Source: Bathymodiolus azoricus thioautotrophic gill symbiont
GTDB taxonomy: Bacteria > Pseudomonadota > Gammaproteobacteria > PS1 > Pseudothioglobaceae
Assembly (NCBI RefSeq): GCF_001298715.1
Contig: NZ_CDSC02000408.1
Coordinates: 1-5,842 of the forward strand
Reading direction: 5' to 3'
DNA: 5,842 nt
Shown: piece after piece, positions 1 to 5,639 of the stretch
Numbering within the stretch: position 1 is the first letter of the stretch
How the letters are laid out: every line of letters starts with the position of its first letter
Notes under the pieces: model-generated
The model's input: the letters and a program-made list of their open reading frames with translations, nothing else
The model's database searches: none
Told to the model about the DNA's origin: nothing
Made by a program: the position numbers and the translations under genes

Positions 1-79
1 CCAGGTAGTTTTGAAAATATTTTTGAAAAAATCTAAAAATTGAAATTAGGGTGGAGAATTATGAGTTATGCAAAAGTCT
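1..79. other. AT-rich flank without an assignable gene
   Basis: This is the left edge of the window. Two short plus-strand readings enter from outside and stop quickly: one frame ends with TAA at 34-36 (reading PGSFENIFEKI) and another ends with TGA at 41-43. Either could be the 3' end of an upstream plus-strand gene converging on the minus-strand gene that ends at 80, but too few codons are visible to choose. A purine-rich GGAGA at 53-57 precedes an ATG at 61 (see findings). TTTTGAAAA occurs twice, at 9-17 and 21-29, which is probably only low-complexity AT sequence. I see no hairpin with a T-tract that would end either transcript. Confidence 0.4.
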
Positions 80-745
80 CTAAACAATATGATTGCTTGA
101 GGATTTATTCTTGTATTGCAAATCTTTGCGTGTTGATTCGCGTTTAGAGCGAGGGATTTTTTCCTTCTTTTGCTTGGTTTTTTCTTCTTTAGAGATGATT
201 TTATCAACTGATACTAAGTCATCAACACTTTGAGCGATTTTTTTAAAGGCTTTTGGTGCTTGGATTTCAACCATTTGTTGCACAATCCATTTTTCATCAA
301 CATCGGTCATGGCTAGTTTGATTTTTTCACCGAAGTATCTTAAAAAGCGGTAATCGGGTTCATTGCCGATAAAGTCGTAGTTTGAATAATCTTGCGAGCG
401 CTGATTGTAAGTATTGATAAATATTTTCCAATGGTTACCTTCACCGATGCGCTCGGTTTTGTTTTCTTGATAATAAAAGGCGGATTGCTTAGCCAATTTG
501 TGGATGAGTTCTTGTCGTTGCTCGTTGCTGAGTGTGTTAAATACAAGGCGGTCAATGGATTGAATAAGAAAGCATAAATATTCAGCAATAACATCAAAGA
601 CTTGTTCTTTTTCAATGACAAAACCTTCGTTGATTAAATCCTCAAGATGGTTTTTGGTAATACGCCAACAAATAAATGCCATTGCGCCACCGATATCTTC
701 AATGGTTTTGACTTGGGTTTTGTGCCATTTACTTTTTACACGCAT
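80..745 (-). CDS. Uncharacterised 221-residue protein with basic C-terminal tail
   Basis: I cannot name the function. The protein has no signal peptide or obvious membrane segment, so it is probably cytoplasmic. Residues 1-180 look like a folded, mainly helical domain: the N-terminus (KSKWHKT, then IEDIGGAMAFICWRI around 16-29), a central RYFGEKIKLAM around 136-146, and KWIVQQMVEIQAPKAF around 152-167. From memory this pattern resembles conserved hypothetical proteins of beta- and gammaproteobacteria, but no DUF number is claimed. Residues 182-214 form a hydrophilic tail with 14 Lys/Arg in 33 residues, probably disordered and possibly nucleic-acid binding (inference). The ATG at 745 is chosen because the conserved-looking N-terminus begins there. 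No Shine-Dalgarno sequence precedes it, and the next Met (residue 22) would cut into the domain. The gene lies 57 bases downstream of the rhodanese gene on the same strand and has its own candidate promoter. Confidence 0.8.
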   Translation of the reverse strand: MRVKSKWHKTQVKTIEDIGGAMAFICWRITKNHLEDLINEGFVIEKEQVFDVIAEYLCFLIQSIDRLVFNTLSNEQRQELIHKLAKQSAFYYQENKTERIGEGNHWKIFINTYNQRSQDYSNYDFIGNEPDYRFLRYFGEKIKLAMTDVDEKWIVQQMVEIQAPKAFKKIAQSVDDLVSVDKIISKEEKTKQKKEKIPRSKRESTRKDLQYKNKSSSNHIV

Positions 746-758
746 ATAAATAGTTTAC

Positions 759-788
759 AGTATAAGGTTTATGGCTTTAGATGAACAA
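759..788 (-). promoter_or_regulatory. Candidate sigma70 promoter for the 221-residue protein gene
   Basis: Read on the minus strand, TTGTTC (783-788) is followed after 18 bases by TATACT (759-764). The -10 box matches five of six consensus positions, and the -35 box keeps the key TTG. Transcription would begin near 752, only about six or seven bases before the ATG at 745. With no Shine-Dalgarno in front of that ATG, the message would be nearly leaderless. The call is by eye; chance matches are common in AT-rich DNA. Confidence 0.4.
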
Positions 789-802
789 TAGAGTTTAGTG
801 AT

Positions 803-1090
803 TTATTCGCAGTTGTAATTGCGGAAAGAGCCTAGGTCGTTGACATTGTCAAAGCCCATTTGCACTAGATAATTTTTAGCAGTTGATGAGCGAGCGCCTG
901 ACACACAATACAAAACAATAGCCTTGTCTTGATTAAGAATGTTCTTTGCATTCATGATAGATTGTAAAGGCAAATTGATTGCGTTTGGTAGCGCGCCTTG
1001 AGAAAATTCAGTGCTTGAACGCACATCAACTAATTGAGCGCCATCAGCCAAGAGTTTACAAGCATCTTTGCCTGAAAATGAGTTGAACAT
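803..1090 (-). CDS. Small single-domain rhodanese (sulfurtransferase-like)
   Basis: The protein is a stand-alone rhodanese fold of 95 residues. Such domains carry a persulfide on an active-site cysteine and pass sulfane sulfur to thiols or cyanide; the physiological acceptor here is unknown. The visible signatures are LVDVRSSTEF (20-29), the usual strand/DVR motif with the acidic residue two or three places after it; GALPNAINLPL (32-42), the GHIPGAINIP-type motif; and YCVSGARSS (61-69), the active-site loop with catalytic Cys62, Gly65 and Arg67. The cysteine is intact, so activity is plausible. A second cysteine (Cys94) sits next to the C-terminus. The frame extends upstream to a GTG at 1123, but the ATG at 1090 is preferred: AAGGA lies eight bases upstream of it, and the extra 11 residues resemble nothing in the family. 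No signal peptide is visible, so it is probably cytoplasmic. It is divergent from serS. A link to sulfur metabolism is inference only. Confidence 0.9.
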   Translation of the reverse strand: MFNSFSGKDACKLLADGAQLVDVRSSTEFSQGALPNAINLPLQSIMNAKNILNQDKAIVLYCVSGARSSTAKNYLVQMGFDNVNDLGSFRNYNCE

Positions 1091-1098
1091 AGTATAAT
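1068..1098 (+). promoter_or_regulatory. Candidate promoter for serS and the downstream sec genes
   Basis: The plus strand has a perfect -10 box TATAAT (1093-1098). TTGCCT (1068-1073), four of six consensus positions, lies 19 bases upstream, which is longer than the ideal 17. The start would fall near 1105 and give serS a leader of about 66 bases. The -35 lies inside the 5' end of the rhodanese gene. A second -10-like TATAAG (1148-1153) is closer to serS but has no convincing -35. Assigning this promoter to serS is inference. Confidence 0.35.
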
Positions 1099-1103
1099 TC
1101 CTT
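1099..1103 (-). promoter_or_regulatory. Ribosome binding site that fixes the rhodanese start
   Basis: The minus strand reads AAGGA here, eight bases before the ATG at 1088-1090. The alternative GTG at 1121-1123 has a purine run (AAGG) only one base away, too close to act. This supports the 95-residue form over the 106-residue form. Confidence 0.7.
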
Positions 1104-1159
1104 AAATGTTTGTAAGTGAACACGCCTTACGCAGAGTATTCAATCTATATAAGATAACC

Positions 1160-1188
1160 ATTATATACTAATGTTAAGTAAAAAGCAA
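1160..1188 (-). promoter_or_regulatory. Candidate promoter for the rhodanese gene, overlapping the serS start
   Basis: Read on the minus strand, TTGCTT (1183-1188) is followed after exactly 17 bases by a perfect TATAAT (1160-1165). The start would be near 1153, leaving a leader of about 62 bases before the rhodanese ATG. The -35 box and most of the spacer lie within the first codons of serS, so polymerase here would physically cover the serS start region. Confidence 0.5.
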
Positions 1189-2460
1189 TTAAGAAACGAT
1201 ATTAAAGCAATTGAAGTGGCGCTGAAGAAGCGCAATTTCTCTTTTGATGCTAGCGCATTGTCTGATTTAGAAGATAGGCGTAAAAAGAATCAGATTGAGA
1301 CACAAGAAATACAAAATTGTCGCAACACACAATCAAAATCGATTGGTAAAGCGAAAGCAGCGGGTGAAGATATCAATCCATTATTAAAGGCAGTTGCTGG
1401 CTTGGGTGATAAGCTTGATGCAGCAAAAACCGAATTACAAAGCATTCAAGCAGAGATTGACACGATTGTTATGGGGTTGCCGAATATTCCACATGAATCA
1501 GTGCCAGAAGGCAACTCTGAAGATGATAATATTGAAGTGTCAAAATGGGGTGAGTCAGGTCAGTATAATTTCGAAGTAAAAGACCATGTTGATTTGGGTG
1601 GATTGTACGGCTTAGATTTTGAAGCGGCTGCTAAGATTGCTGGCAGTAGATTTTGCGTAATGACGGGAAAAATTGCAAAATTGCACAGGGCTTTAACCCA
1701 GTTTATGTTGGACCACCACACTGAGAACAATGGCTATACTGAGGCTTATGTGCCTTATTTAGTCAATGCGCAGTCATTAACTGGCACAGGGCAGTTGCCT
1801 AAGTTTGAAGCAGATTTGTTTAAAACCAGTTTGCATGGCGAAGAAGGAGAGGCAAAATCTTTGTATTTGATACCAACAGGTGAGGTGCCAATCACCAACA
1901 TAATGCGTGGCAAAATAGTGAAAGAGAGTGATTTGCCAATTAAATTTGTCGGTCACACACCAAGTTTCCGCTCTGAAGCAGGCGCCTATGGTCGTGATAC
2001 GCGTGGTTTGATTCGTCAGCATCAGTTTGAAAAAGTAGAAATGGTGCAAGTTGTTAAAGCACAGGATTCTTATCGGGTATTAGAAGAGCTTACCGGTCAT
2101 GCTGAAGGCATTTTACAGGCATTAGAACTACCCTATCGTAAGGTTAATTTGTGTGCAGGTGACTTAGGTTTTTCAGCTGCTAAAACTTATGATTTAGAAG
2201 TATGGTTGCCGGGGCAAAACGCTTATAGAGAGATTTCTTCATGTTCTTGTTTTGAAGCTTTTCAGGCGCGTCGTTTACAGCTAAGATGGAAAAATCCAGA
2301 AACTAATAAGCCGGAACTACTACATACTTTGAATGGTTCAGGTTTGGCAGTAGGTAGAACTTTGGTTGCAGTGTTAGAAAATCACCAACAGGCTGATAAA
2401 AGTATTAAAATACCCGATGTGCTGCACAAATATATGGGTGGCATCACCATTATTAAATAA
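1171..2460 (+). CDS. serS: Seryl-tRNA synthetase
   Basis: This cytoplasmic class II aminoacyl-tRNA synthetase activates serine with ATP and charges tRNA-Ser; the same enzyme charges tRNA-Sec where selenocysteine is used. Its 429 residues compare with 430 in E. coli, and similarity runs from the first residue ([10 protein letters not shown]), which supports the ATG at 1171. Residues about 27-105 form the long antiparallel coiled coil that grips the tRNA variable arm. The catalytic core shows GTGQLPKF of the motif 1 region, the serine-binding TXE element as TGE (236-238), motif 2 from Phe266 (FRSE, then [18 protein letters not shown]) and motif 3 from Asn388 ([17 protein letters not shown]) with Arg396. 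The stretch REISSC (353-358) is also intact, followed by an unusual-looking Ser-Cys-Phe. No good Shine-Dalgarno precedes the ATG. The gene is the first of the serS-yajC-secD-secF group, 17 bases before yajC. Confidence 0.97.
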   Translation: MLSKKQLRNDIKAIEVALKKRNFSFDASALSDLEDRRKKNQIETQEIQNCRNTQSKSIGKAKAAGEDINPLLKAVAGLGDKLDAAKTELQSIQAEIDTIVMGLPNIPHESVPEGNSEDDNIEVSKWGESGQYNFEVKDHVDLGGLYGLDFEAAAKIAGSRFCVMTGKIAKLHRALTQFMLDHHTENNGYTEAYVPYLVNAQSLTGTGQLPKFEADLFKTSLHGEEGEAKSLYLIPTGEVPITNIMRGKIVKESDLPIKFVGHTPSFRSEAGAYGRDTRGLIRQHQFEKVEMVQVVKAQDSYRVLEELTGHAEGILQALELPYRKVNLCAGDLGFSAAKTYDLEVWLPGQNAYREISSCSCFEAFQARRLQLRWKNPETNKPELLHTLNGSGLAVGRTLVAVLENHQQADKSIKIPDVLHKYMGGITIIK

Positions 2461-2468
2461 CTTACTTT

Positions 2469-2474
2469 AGGAGA
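2469..2474 (+). promoter_or_regulatory. yajC ribosome binding site
   Basis: AGGAGA stands three bases before the yajC ATG at 2478. It is a strong match to the anti-Shine-Dalgarno sequence at slightly short spacing and lies wholly in the 17-base gap after serS. It supports the 111-residue start. Confidence 0.6.
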
Positions 2475-2477
2475 AAA

Positions 2478-2813
2478 ATGAACTTATTAGATTTAATCAT
2501 ATCACCCGCACATGCTGCCGAAGGTATTAATTCAGACCCATCTGCTTTGAACCAATTAATACCACTAGTGCTTTTGTTTGTAGTTATGTATTTTTTACTT
2601 ATTAGACCACAACAAAAACGCGCAAAAGCCCATAAGGCATTATTAGGTGCATTAAAGGCTGGTGACGAAATTGTAACCAATGGCGGTATAGTTGGCACAG
2701 TGAAGTCGGTTGATGAATCTTTTGCTACGGTTGAAATTGCTAGTGGTGTGGTGGTTAAGGTGCAAAAACAAGGCATTAATCAAAAAATGCCTAAAGGCAG
2801 CACTAAGGCTTAA
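2478..2813 (+). CDS. yajC: YajC, Sec translocase accessory subunit
   Basis: YajC is a small inner-membrane protein that associates with SecD and SecF at the SecYEG translocon; it is not essential in E. coli and its exact task is unsettled. The length, 111 residues, is normal (110 in E. coli). A short N-terminal segment contains the AHAAEG seen in many YajC proteins (11-16). One membrane helix spans about 24-42 and is followed directly by the family signature RPQQKR (43-48), which by the positive-inside rule faces the cytoplasm. Then comes the small soluble domain with GDEIVTNGGIVGTV. The protein ends in a basic PKGSTKA. The gene sits 17 bases after serS and 14 before secD. E. coli has tgt immediately upstream of yajC, whereas here that position is taken by serS. 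Confidence 0.96.
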   Translation: MNLLDLIISPAHAAEGINSDPSALNQLIPLVLLFVVMYFLLIRPQQKRAKAHKALLGALKAGDEIVTNGGIVGTVKSVDESFATVEIASGVVVKVQKQGINQKMPKGSTKA

Positions 2814-2827
2814 AGGTACTTTCTAAT

Positions 2828-4678
2828 ATGAATCAATACTCTGGCTTGAAGAATGCATTAATTGCCTTTTGTTTACTACTTTCTATTTTATACGCCTTGC
2901 CAAATATTTTTGGCTCAGATTTGGCAGTGCAAGTGTCAAGTGCTGGCGGTAAGCTTGTTACTGAATCTGATTTAGATAAAATCACCGACACGCTAAAAAG
3001 TAAAGATGTTAATTATAAATCAGTCGCTTTATCAAACCGTCATATCTTGGTGCGTTTTGACAACAATGCCAGTCAGTTGTCTGCCAAAGACATTTTAAAA
3101 ACATCGTTAGGCCGTAACTATGTAGTGGCACTTAATCTTGCGCCTTCAGTACCATTATGGTTGTCTAATTTAGGCGGTAAGGCCATGTCGCTTGGTTTGG
3201 ATTTACGCGGTGGTGTGCATTTTCTATTGGAAGTCGATATGTATGCGGTAATGGCGGTGTCGATTGATAAGCACTATAACGAGTTGCGTACACTCTTGCG
3301 TGCTGAGCGTCTATATAAGAGTATTAAAAAAGAAGGCGAGCGTATCGTTATTCGCCTTAAAACTGTTGATACAAGAGCGAAGGCGTTAAAGATTATTAAG
3401 TCAGAATTGAGCGATTTAGTTGTTTTAGAAACCAACAATCAAGATAAGTTGATGATTTATCTTGCTATTAGCAATAATGCACAAAAAAACGCCAAAAAAA
3501 ATGCGCTAAAGCAAAATATTACGACGCTGAGAAATCGTGTTGATGAGTTAGGTGTGGCAGAGCCTATTATTCAACAACAGGGTTTAGAGCGTATTGTGGT
3601 GCAGTTGCCAGGCGTACAAGATACAGCAAGAGCCAAAGAGATTTTGGGCGCAGTGGCAACTTTAGAATTTAGATTAGTGGATGAGAGGAACGACCCACAA
3701 ACAGCCATTCAATCTGGCAGAATGCCCATTGGTTCAAAACTTTATTATTTTAAAGATGGTAGGCCTTTATTGTTAAAAAACAGAGTGATTGCCACAGGTG
3801 AAAATATTACGGGTGCAGCTTCAGGTGTTGACGATCGTAGTGCACCAATGGTGAATATTACTTTGGATAGTATTGGTGGTCGTGCAATGCTAGATACTAC
3901 TAAAAAATATTTAAAACATCGTATAGCGGTGGTGTTTATTGAGAACAAGGTAGAAACTATCATTAAAAATGGCAAGACCATTAAAAAACGCACGACTACC
4001 AAAGATATTATTAACGCTGCCACTATTGAGGGTGTATTCTCATCACGCTTCCAAATTACGGGTATTGACAGCGGTAGAGAGGCGCGTAATTTGGCACTAT
4101 TGCTCAGAGCAGGTTCGCTTTCAACACCCATTGAGATTATTGAAGAACGCACAATTGGTCCAAGTTTGGGCGCAGACAATATTGAAAAAGGCGTATTGAG
4201 TGTTATTATTGGGTTTATGTTGGTGCTAATATTTATGGCTATGCGTTATCGTGTATTTGGATTGGTGGCAAATATTGCCTTGACGCTTAATTTGGCGATG
4301 ATTGTTGCGGTGCTTTCTTTATTGCAGGCCACATTGACTTTGCCGGGTATTGCGGGCATCGTGCTTACTGTGGGTATGGCAGTGGATGCTAATGTACTCA
4401 TTTTTGAGCGTATCAAGGAGGAATTAGGCTCAAATAGTGATATTCAAAAAGCCATTTCAAGTGGTTACGATAAAGCTCTCTTAACAATTGCAGATGCAAA
4501 TATTACCACGCTGATTGCAGCGTTAGTATTGTTCAGTTTCGGCACTGGTCCAATCAAGGGTTTTGCCATTACTTTATCAATTGGTATCATTACTTCTATG
4601 TTCACAGCGATTATTGTTTCTAGAGCCATTATTAATAAAATTTACGGTGGTAAAAAACACCAGGAGTTGTCAATATGA
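2828..4678 (+). CDS. secD: Protein translocase subunit SecD
   Basis: SecD is the larger half of the SecDF complex of the RND superfamily. It uses proton flow across the inner membrane to complete export of preproteins emerging from SecYEG. The 616 residues match E. coli (615), with no truncation. A first membrane helix covers about 7-26. The long periplasmic part carries the LGLDLRGG motif (122-129, Asp125), the P1 head and base with NRVDELGVAEP starting at Asn236, and a conserved LPGVQDTARAKEILG. After ERTIGPSLG there are five more helices, roughly 456-472, 478-498, 505-526, 553-573 and 577-600. GMAVDANVLIFERIKEE contains Asp520, equivalent to the proton-relay Asp519 of E. coli. AAGGT at 2813-2817 is the likely ribosome site. 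The last codons overlap the secF start (ATGA), which suggests translational coupling and equal production. Confidence 0.98.
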   Translation: MNQYSGLKNALIAFCLLLSILYALPNIFGSDLAVQVSSAGGKLVTESDLDKITDTLKSKDVNYKSVALSNRHILVRFDNNASQLSAKDILKTSLGRNYVVALNLAPSVPLWLSNLGGKAMSLGLDLRGGVHFLLEVDMYAVMAVSIDKHYNELRTLLRAERLYKSIKKEGERIVIRLKTVDTRAKALKIIKSELSDLVVLETNNQDKLMIYLAISNNAQKNAKKNALKQNITTLRNRVDELGVAEPIIQQQGLERIVVQLPGVQDTARAKEILGAVATLEFRLVDERNDPQTAIQSGRMPIGSKLYYFKDGRPLLLKNRVIATGENITGAASGVDDRSAPMVNITLDSIGGRAMLDTTKKYLKHRIAVVFIENKVETIIKNGKTIKKRTTTKDIINAATIEGVFSSRFQITGIDSGREARNLALLLRAGSLSTPIEIIEERTIGPSLGADNIEKGVLSVIIGFMLVLIFMAMRYRVFGLVANIALTLNLAMIVAVLSLLQATLTLPGIAGIVLTVGMAVDANVLIFERIKEELGSNSDIQKAISSGYDKALLTIADANITTLIAALVLFSFGTGPIKGFAITLSIGIITSMFTAIIVSRAIINKIYGGKKHQELSI

Positions 4679-5595
4679 AAGCCTTAAATATTCCTAAAAT
4701 AGACTTTATTGGCAAGCAAACTTATGCGATTATTTTTTCGTTATTATTGGTTTTTGTTTCAATATTTTCACTGTCAATCAATGGTTTAAAGCTTGGCATT
4801 GATTTTACTGGCGGCACTTTGCTTGAAGTAGGTTATCAGCAAGATGTTGATTTGGCTGATGTGAGGGCCACACTTAGCGAAGCCAAGTTTAAAGGTGCTA
4901 GTGTACGATATTTTGGTTCAACCAAAGAAATTCTAATTCGTCTTGAGCCACAAGCTATTTCCAGTGCAAAGCTAAGCTCTAAGATTATTCATTTGTTAGG
5001 CAATGATGTAGATATCCGTCGTGTGGAATTTGTTGGACCTAAAGTTGGTGAAGAGTTAACCAATGATGGAGGTTTGGCAATGTTGTATGCGCTTATCGGT
5101 ATTCTGATTTATGTTGCGTTTCGTTTTGAATATCGTTTTGCTCTGGGCTCAATTTCAGCGCTTATTCACGATGTCATTGTTACCTTGGGTATTTTCTCAT
5201 TTTTGCAAATAGAATTTAATTTAACAGTGTTGGCTGCGATTTTGGCGGTGATCGGCTATTCGTTGAATGATACCATTGTCGTGTTTGACCGTATTCGTGA
5301 GAACTTTTTATCAACTCGACATACAGATCCTATAAAAATTATCAATGCTGCACTTAATCAAACACTTTCTAGAACACTGATGACTTCAGTGACAACGCTA
5401 TTGGTATTGTTAGCATTGTTCTTCTTAGGTGGTGAGATTATTCACAATTTTGCTCTAGCATTGTTAATCGGTGTGGTGATTGGCACTTACTCATCAATTT
5501 ATGTGGCAAGTTCTATGATTTTAGCGCTTGGTATTAGCAAGCAAGATTTGTTGCCTTCAGAGAAGGAAAGTAAAGAAATTGACGCTAGACCTTAG
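4675..5595 (+). CDS. secF: Protein translocase subunit SecF
   Basis: SecF pairs with SecD in the inner membrane to drive late steps of protein export with the proton-motive force. It has 306 residues against 323 in E. coli, within the family range. A first helix (about 17-36) leads into GLKLGIDFTGGTLLEV with Asp43, the SecF counterpart of the SecD LDLRGG element. A short periplasmic domain follows, including RRVEFVGPKVGEEL before the second helix. The C-terminal helices lie near 133-149, 155-175, 182-206, 236-252 and 259-282. GYSLNDTIVVFDRIREN contains Asn198-Asp199, matching the conserved GYSLND of the family (Asp213 region in E. coli). The ATG overlaps the secD stop by four bases. The C-terminus is short and hydrophilic. 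The last 17 bases of the gene carry the -35 and part of the spacer of the next gene's promoter. Confidence 0.98.
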   Translation: MKALNIPKIDFIGKQTYAIIFSLLLVFVSIFSLSINGLKLGIDFTGGTLLEVGYQQDVDLADVRATLSEAKFKGASVRYFGSTKEILIRLEPQAISSAKLSSKIIHLLGNDVDIRRVEFVGPKVGEELTNDGGLAMLYALIGILIYVAFRFEYRFALGSISALIHDVIVTLGIFSFLQIEFNLTVLAAILAVIGYSLNDTIVVFDRIRENFLSTRHTDPIKIINAALNQTLSRTLMTSVTTLLVLLALFFLGGEIIHNFALALLIGVVIGTYSSIYVASSMILALGISKQDLLPSEKESKEIDARP

Positions 5596-5607
5596 AAGAA
5601 TTATAAT
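5579..5607 (+). promoter_or_regulatory. Strong sigma70-like promoter for the DUF4389-like gene
   Basis: TTGACG (5579-5584) and TATAAT (5602-5607) are separated by exactly 17 bases and match 11 of 12 consensus positions, the best promoter match I found in the window. The -35 lies inside the last codons of secF. Transcription would start near 5614 and give a leader of about 26 bases containing AAGGAG before the ATG at 5640. The downstream gene can therefore be expressed independently of the sec operon. Confidence 0.7.
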
Positions 5608-5616
5608 CCTTCTAAG
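5591..5616. repeat. Perfect 8-bp inverted repeat centred on the -10 box
   Basis: CTTAGAAG (5591-5598) and CTTCTAAG (5609-5616) are exact reverse complements separated by ten bases. The centre holds the self-complementary ATTATAAT (5600-5607), which includes the -10 box of the promoter above. The left arm includes the secF stop codon. As RNA it could fold into a weak AU-rich hairpin, but no T-tract follows, so intrinsic termination after secF is doubtful. The symmetric placement over a promoter core equally suits an operator for a dimeric repressor; that role is inference. Confidence 0.55.
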
Positions 5617-5624
5617 TCATTATT

Positions 5625-5630
5625 AAGGAG
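5625..5630 (+). promoter_or_regulatory. Ribosome binding site of the DUF4389-like gene
   Basis: AAGGAG lies nine bases before the ATG at 5640. An earlier ATG at 5632 is too close and meets a stop after four codons, so this site selects 5640. Confidence 0.7.
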
Positions 5631-5639
5631 TATGAATAA

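Noticed and set aside
9..29. Direct repeat TTTTGAAAA twice at 12-base spacing
   Set aside because: It is low-complexity AT sequence, with no further copies seen nearby.
340..621. Open frames on both strands inside the 221-residue protein gene (340-621 minus, 392-577 plus)
   Set aside because: They lie inside a longer frame with protein-like composition and have no family signatures; they are treated as shadows.
803..1123. Longer rhodanese reading from a GTG at 1123 (106 residues)
   Set aside because: The extra 11 residues do not resemble the family, the GTG has no properly spaced ribosome site, and the internal ATG at 1090 has AAGGA eight bases upstream.
1112..1130. Inverted repeat GTAAG/CTTAC with a nine-base loop between the rhodanese gene and serS
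   Set aside because: Five base pairs is expected by chance in a region of this size; kept only as a remark, not as an operator.
1777..2049. Minus-strand open frame of 90 codons inside serS
   Set aside because: It is antisense to the conserved catalytic core of SerS, with an implausible Cys/Phe/Thr-rich composition.
2462..2776. Minus-strand open frame of 104 codons opposite yajC
   Set aside because: YajC is clearly the real gene, with family motifs and a ribosome site; the antisense frame shows no recognisable domain.
3745..4199. Open frames inside secD (3745-4179 minus, 3969-4199 plus)
   Set aside because: SecD is intact in its own frame across the region; the other frames lack any signature.
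5591..5616. Intrinsic terminator after secF
   Set aside because: The stem is AT-rich and no T-tract follows the right arm; the repeat is better described as a dyad over the -10 box.
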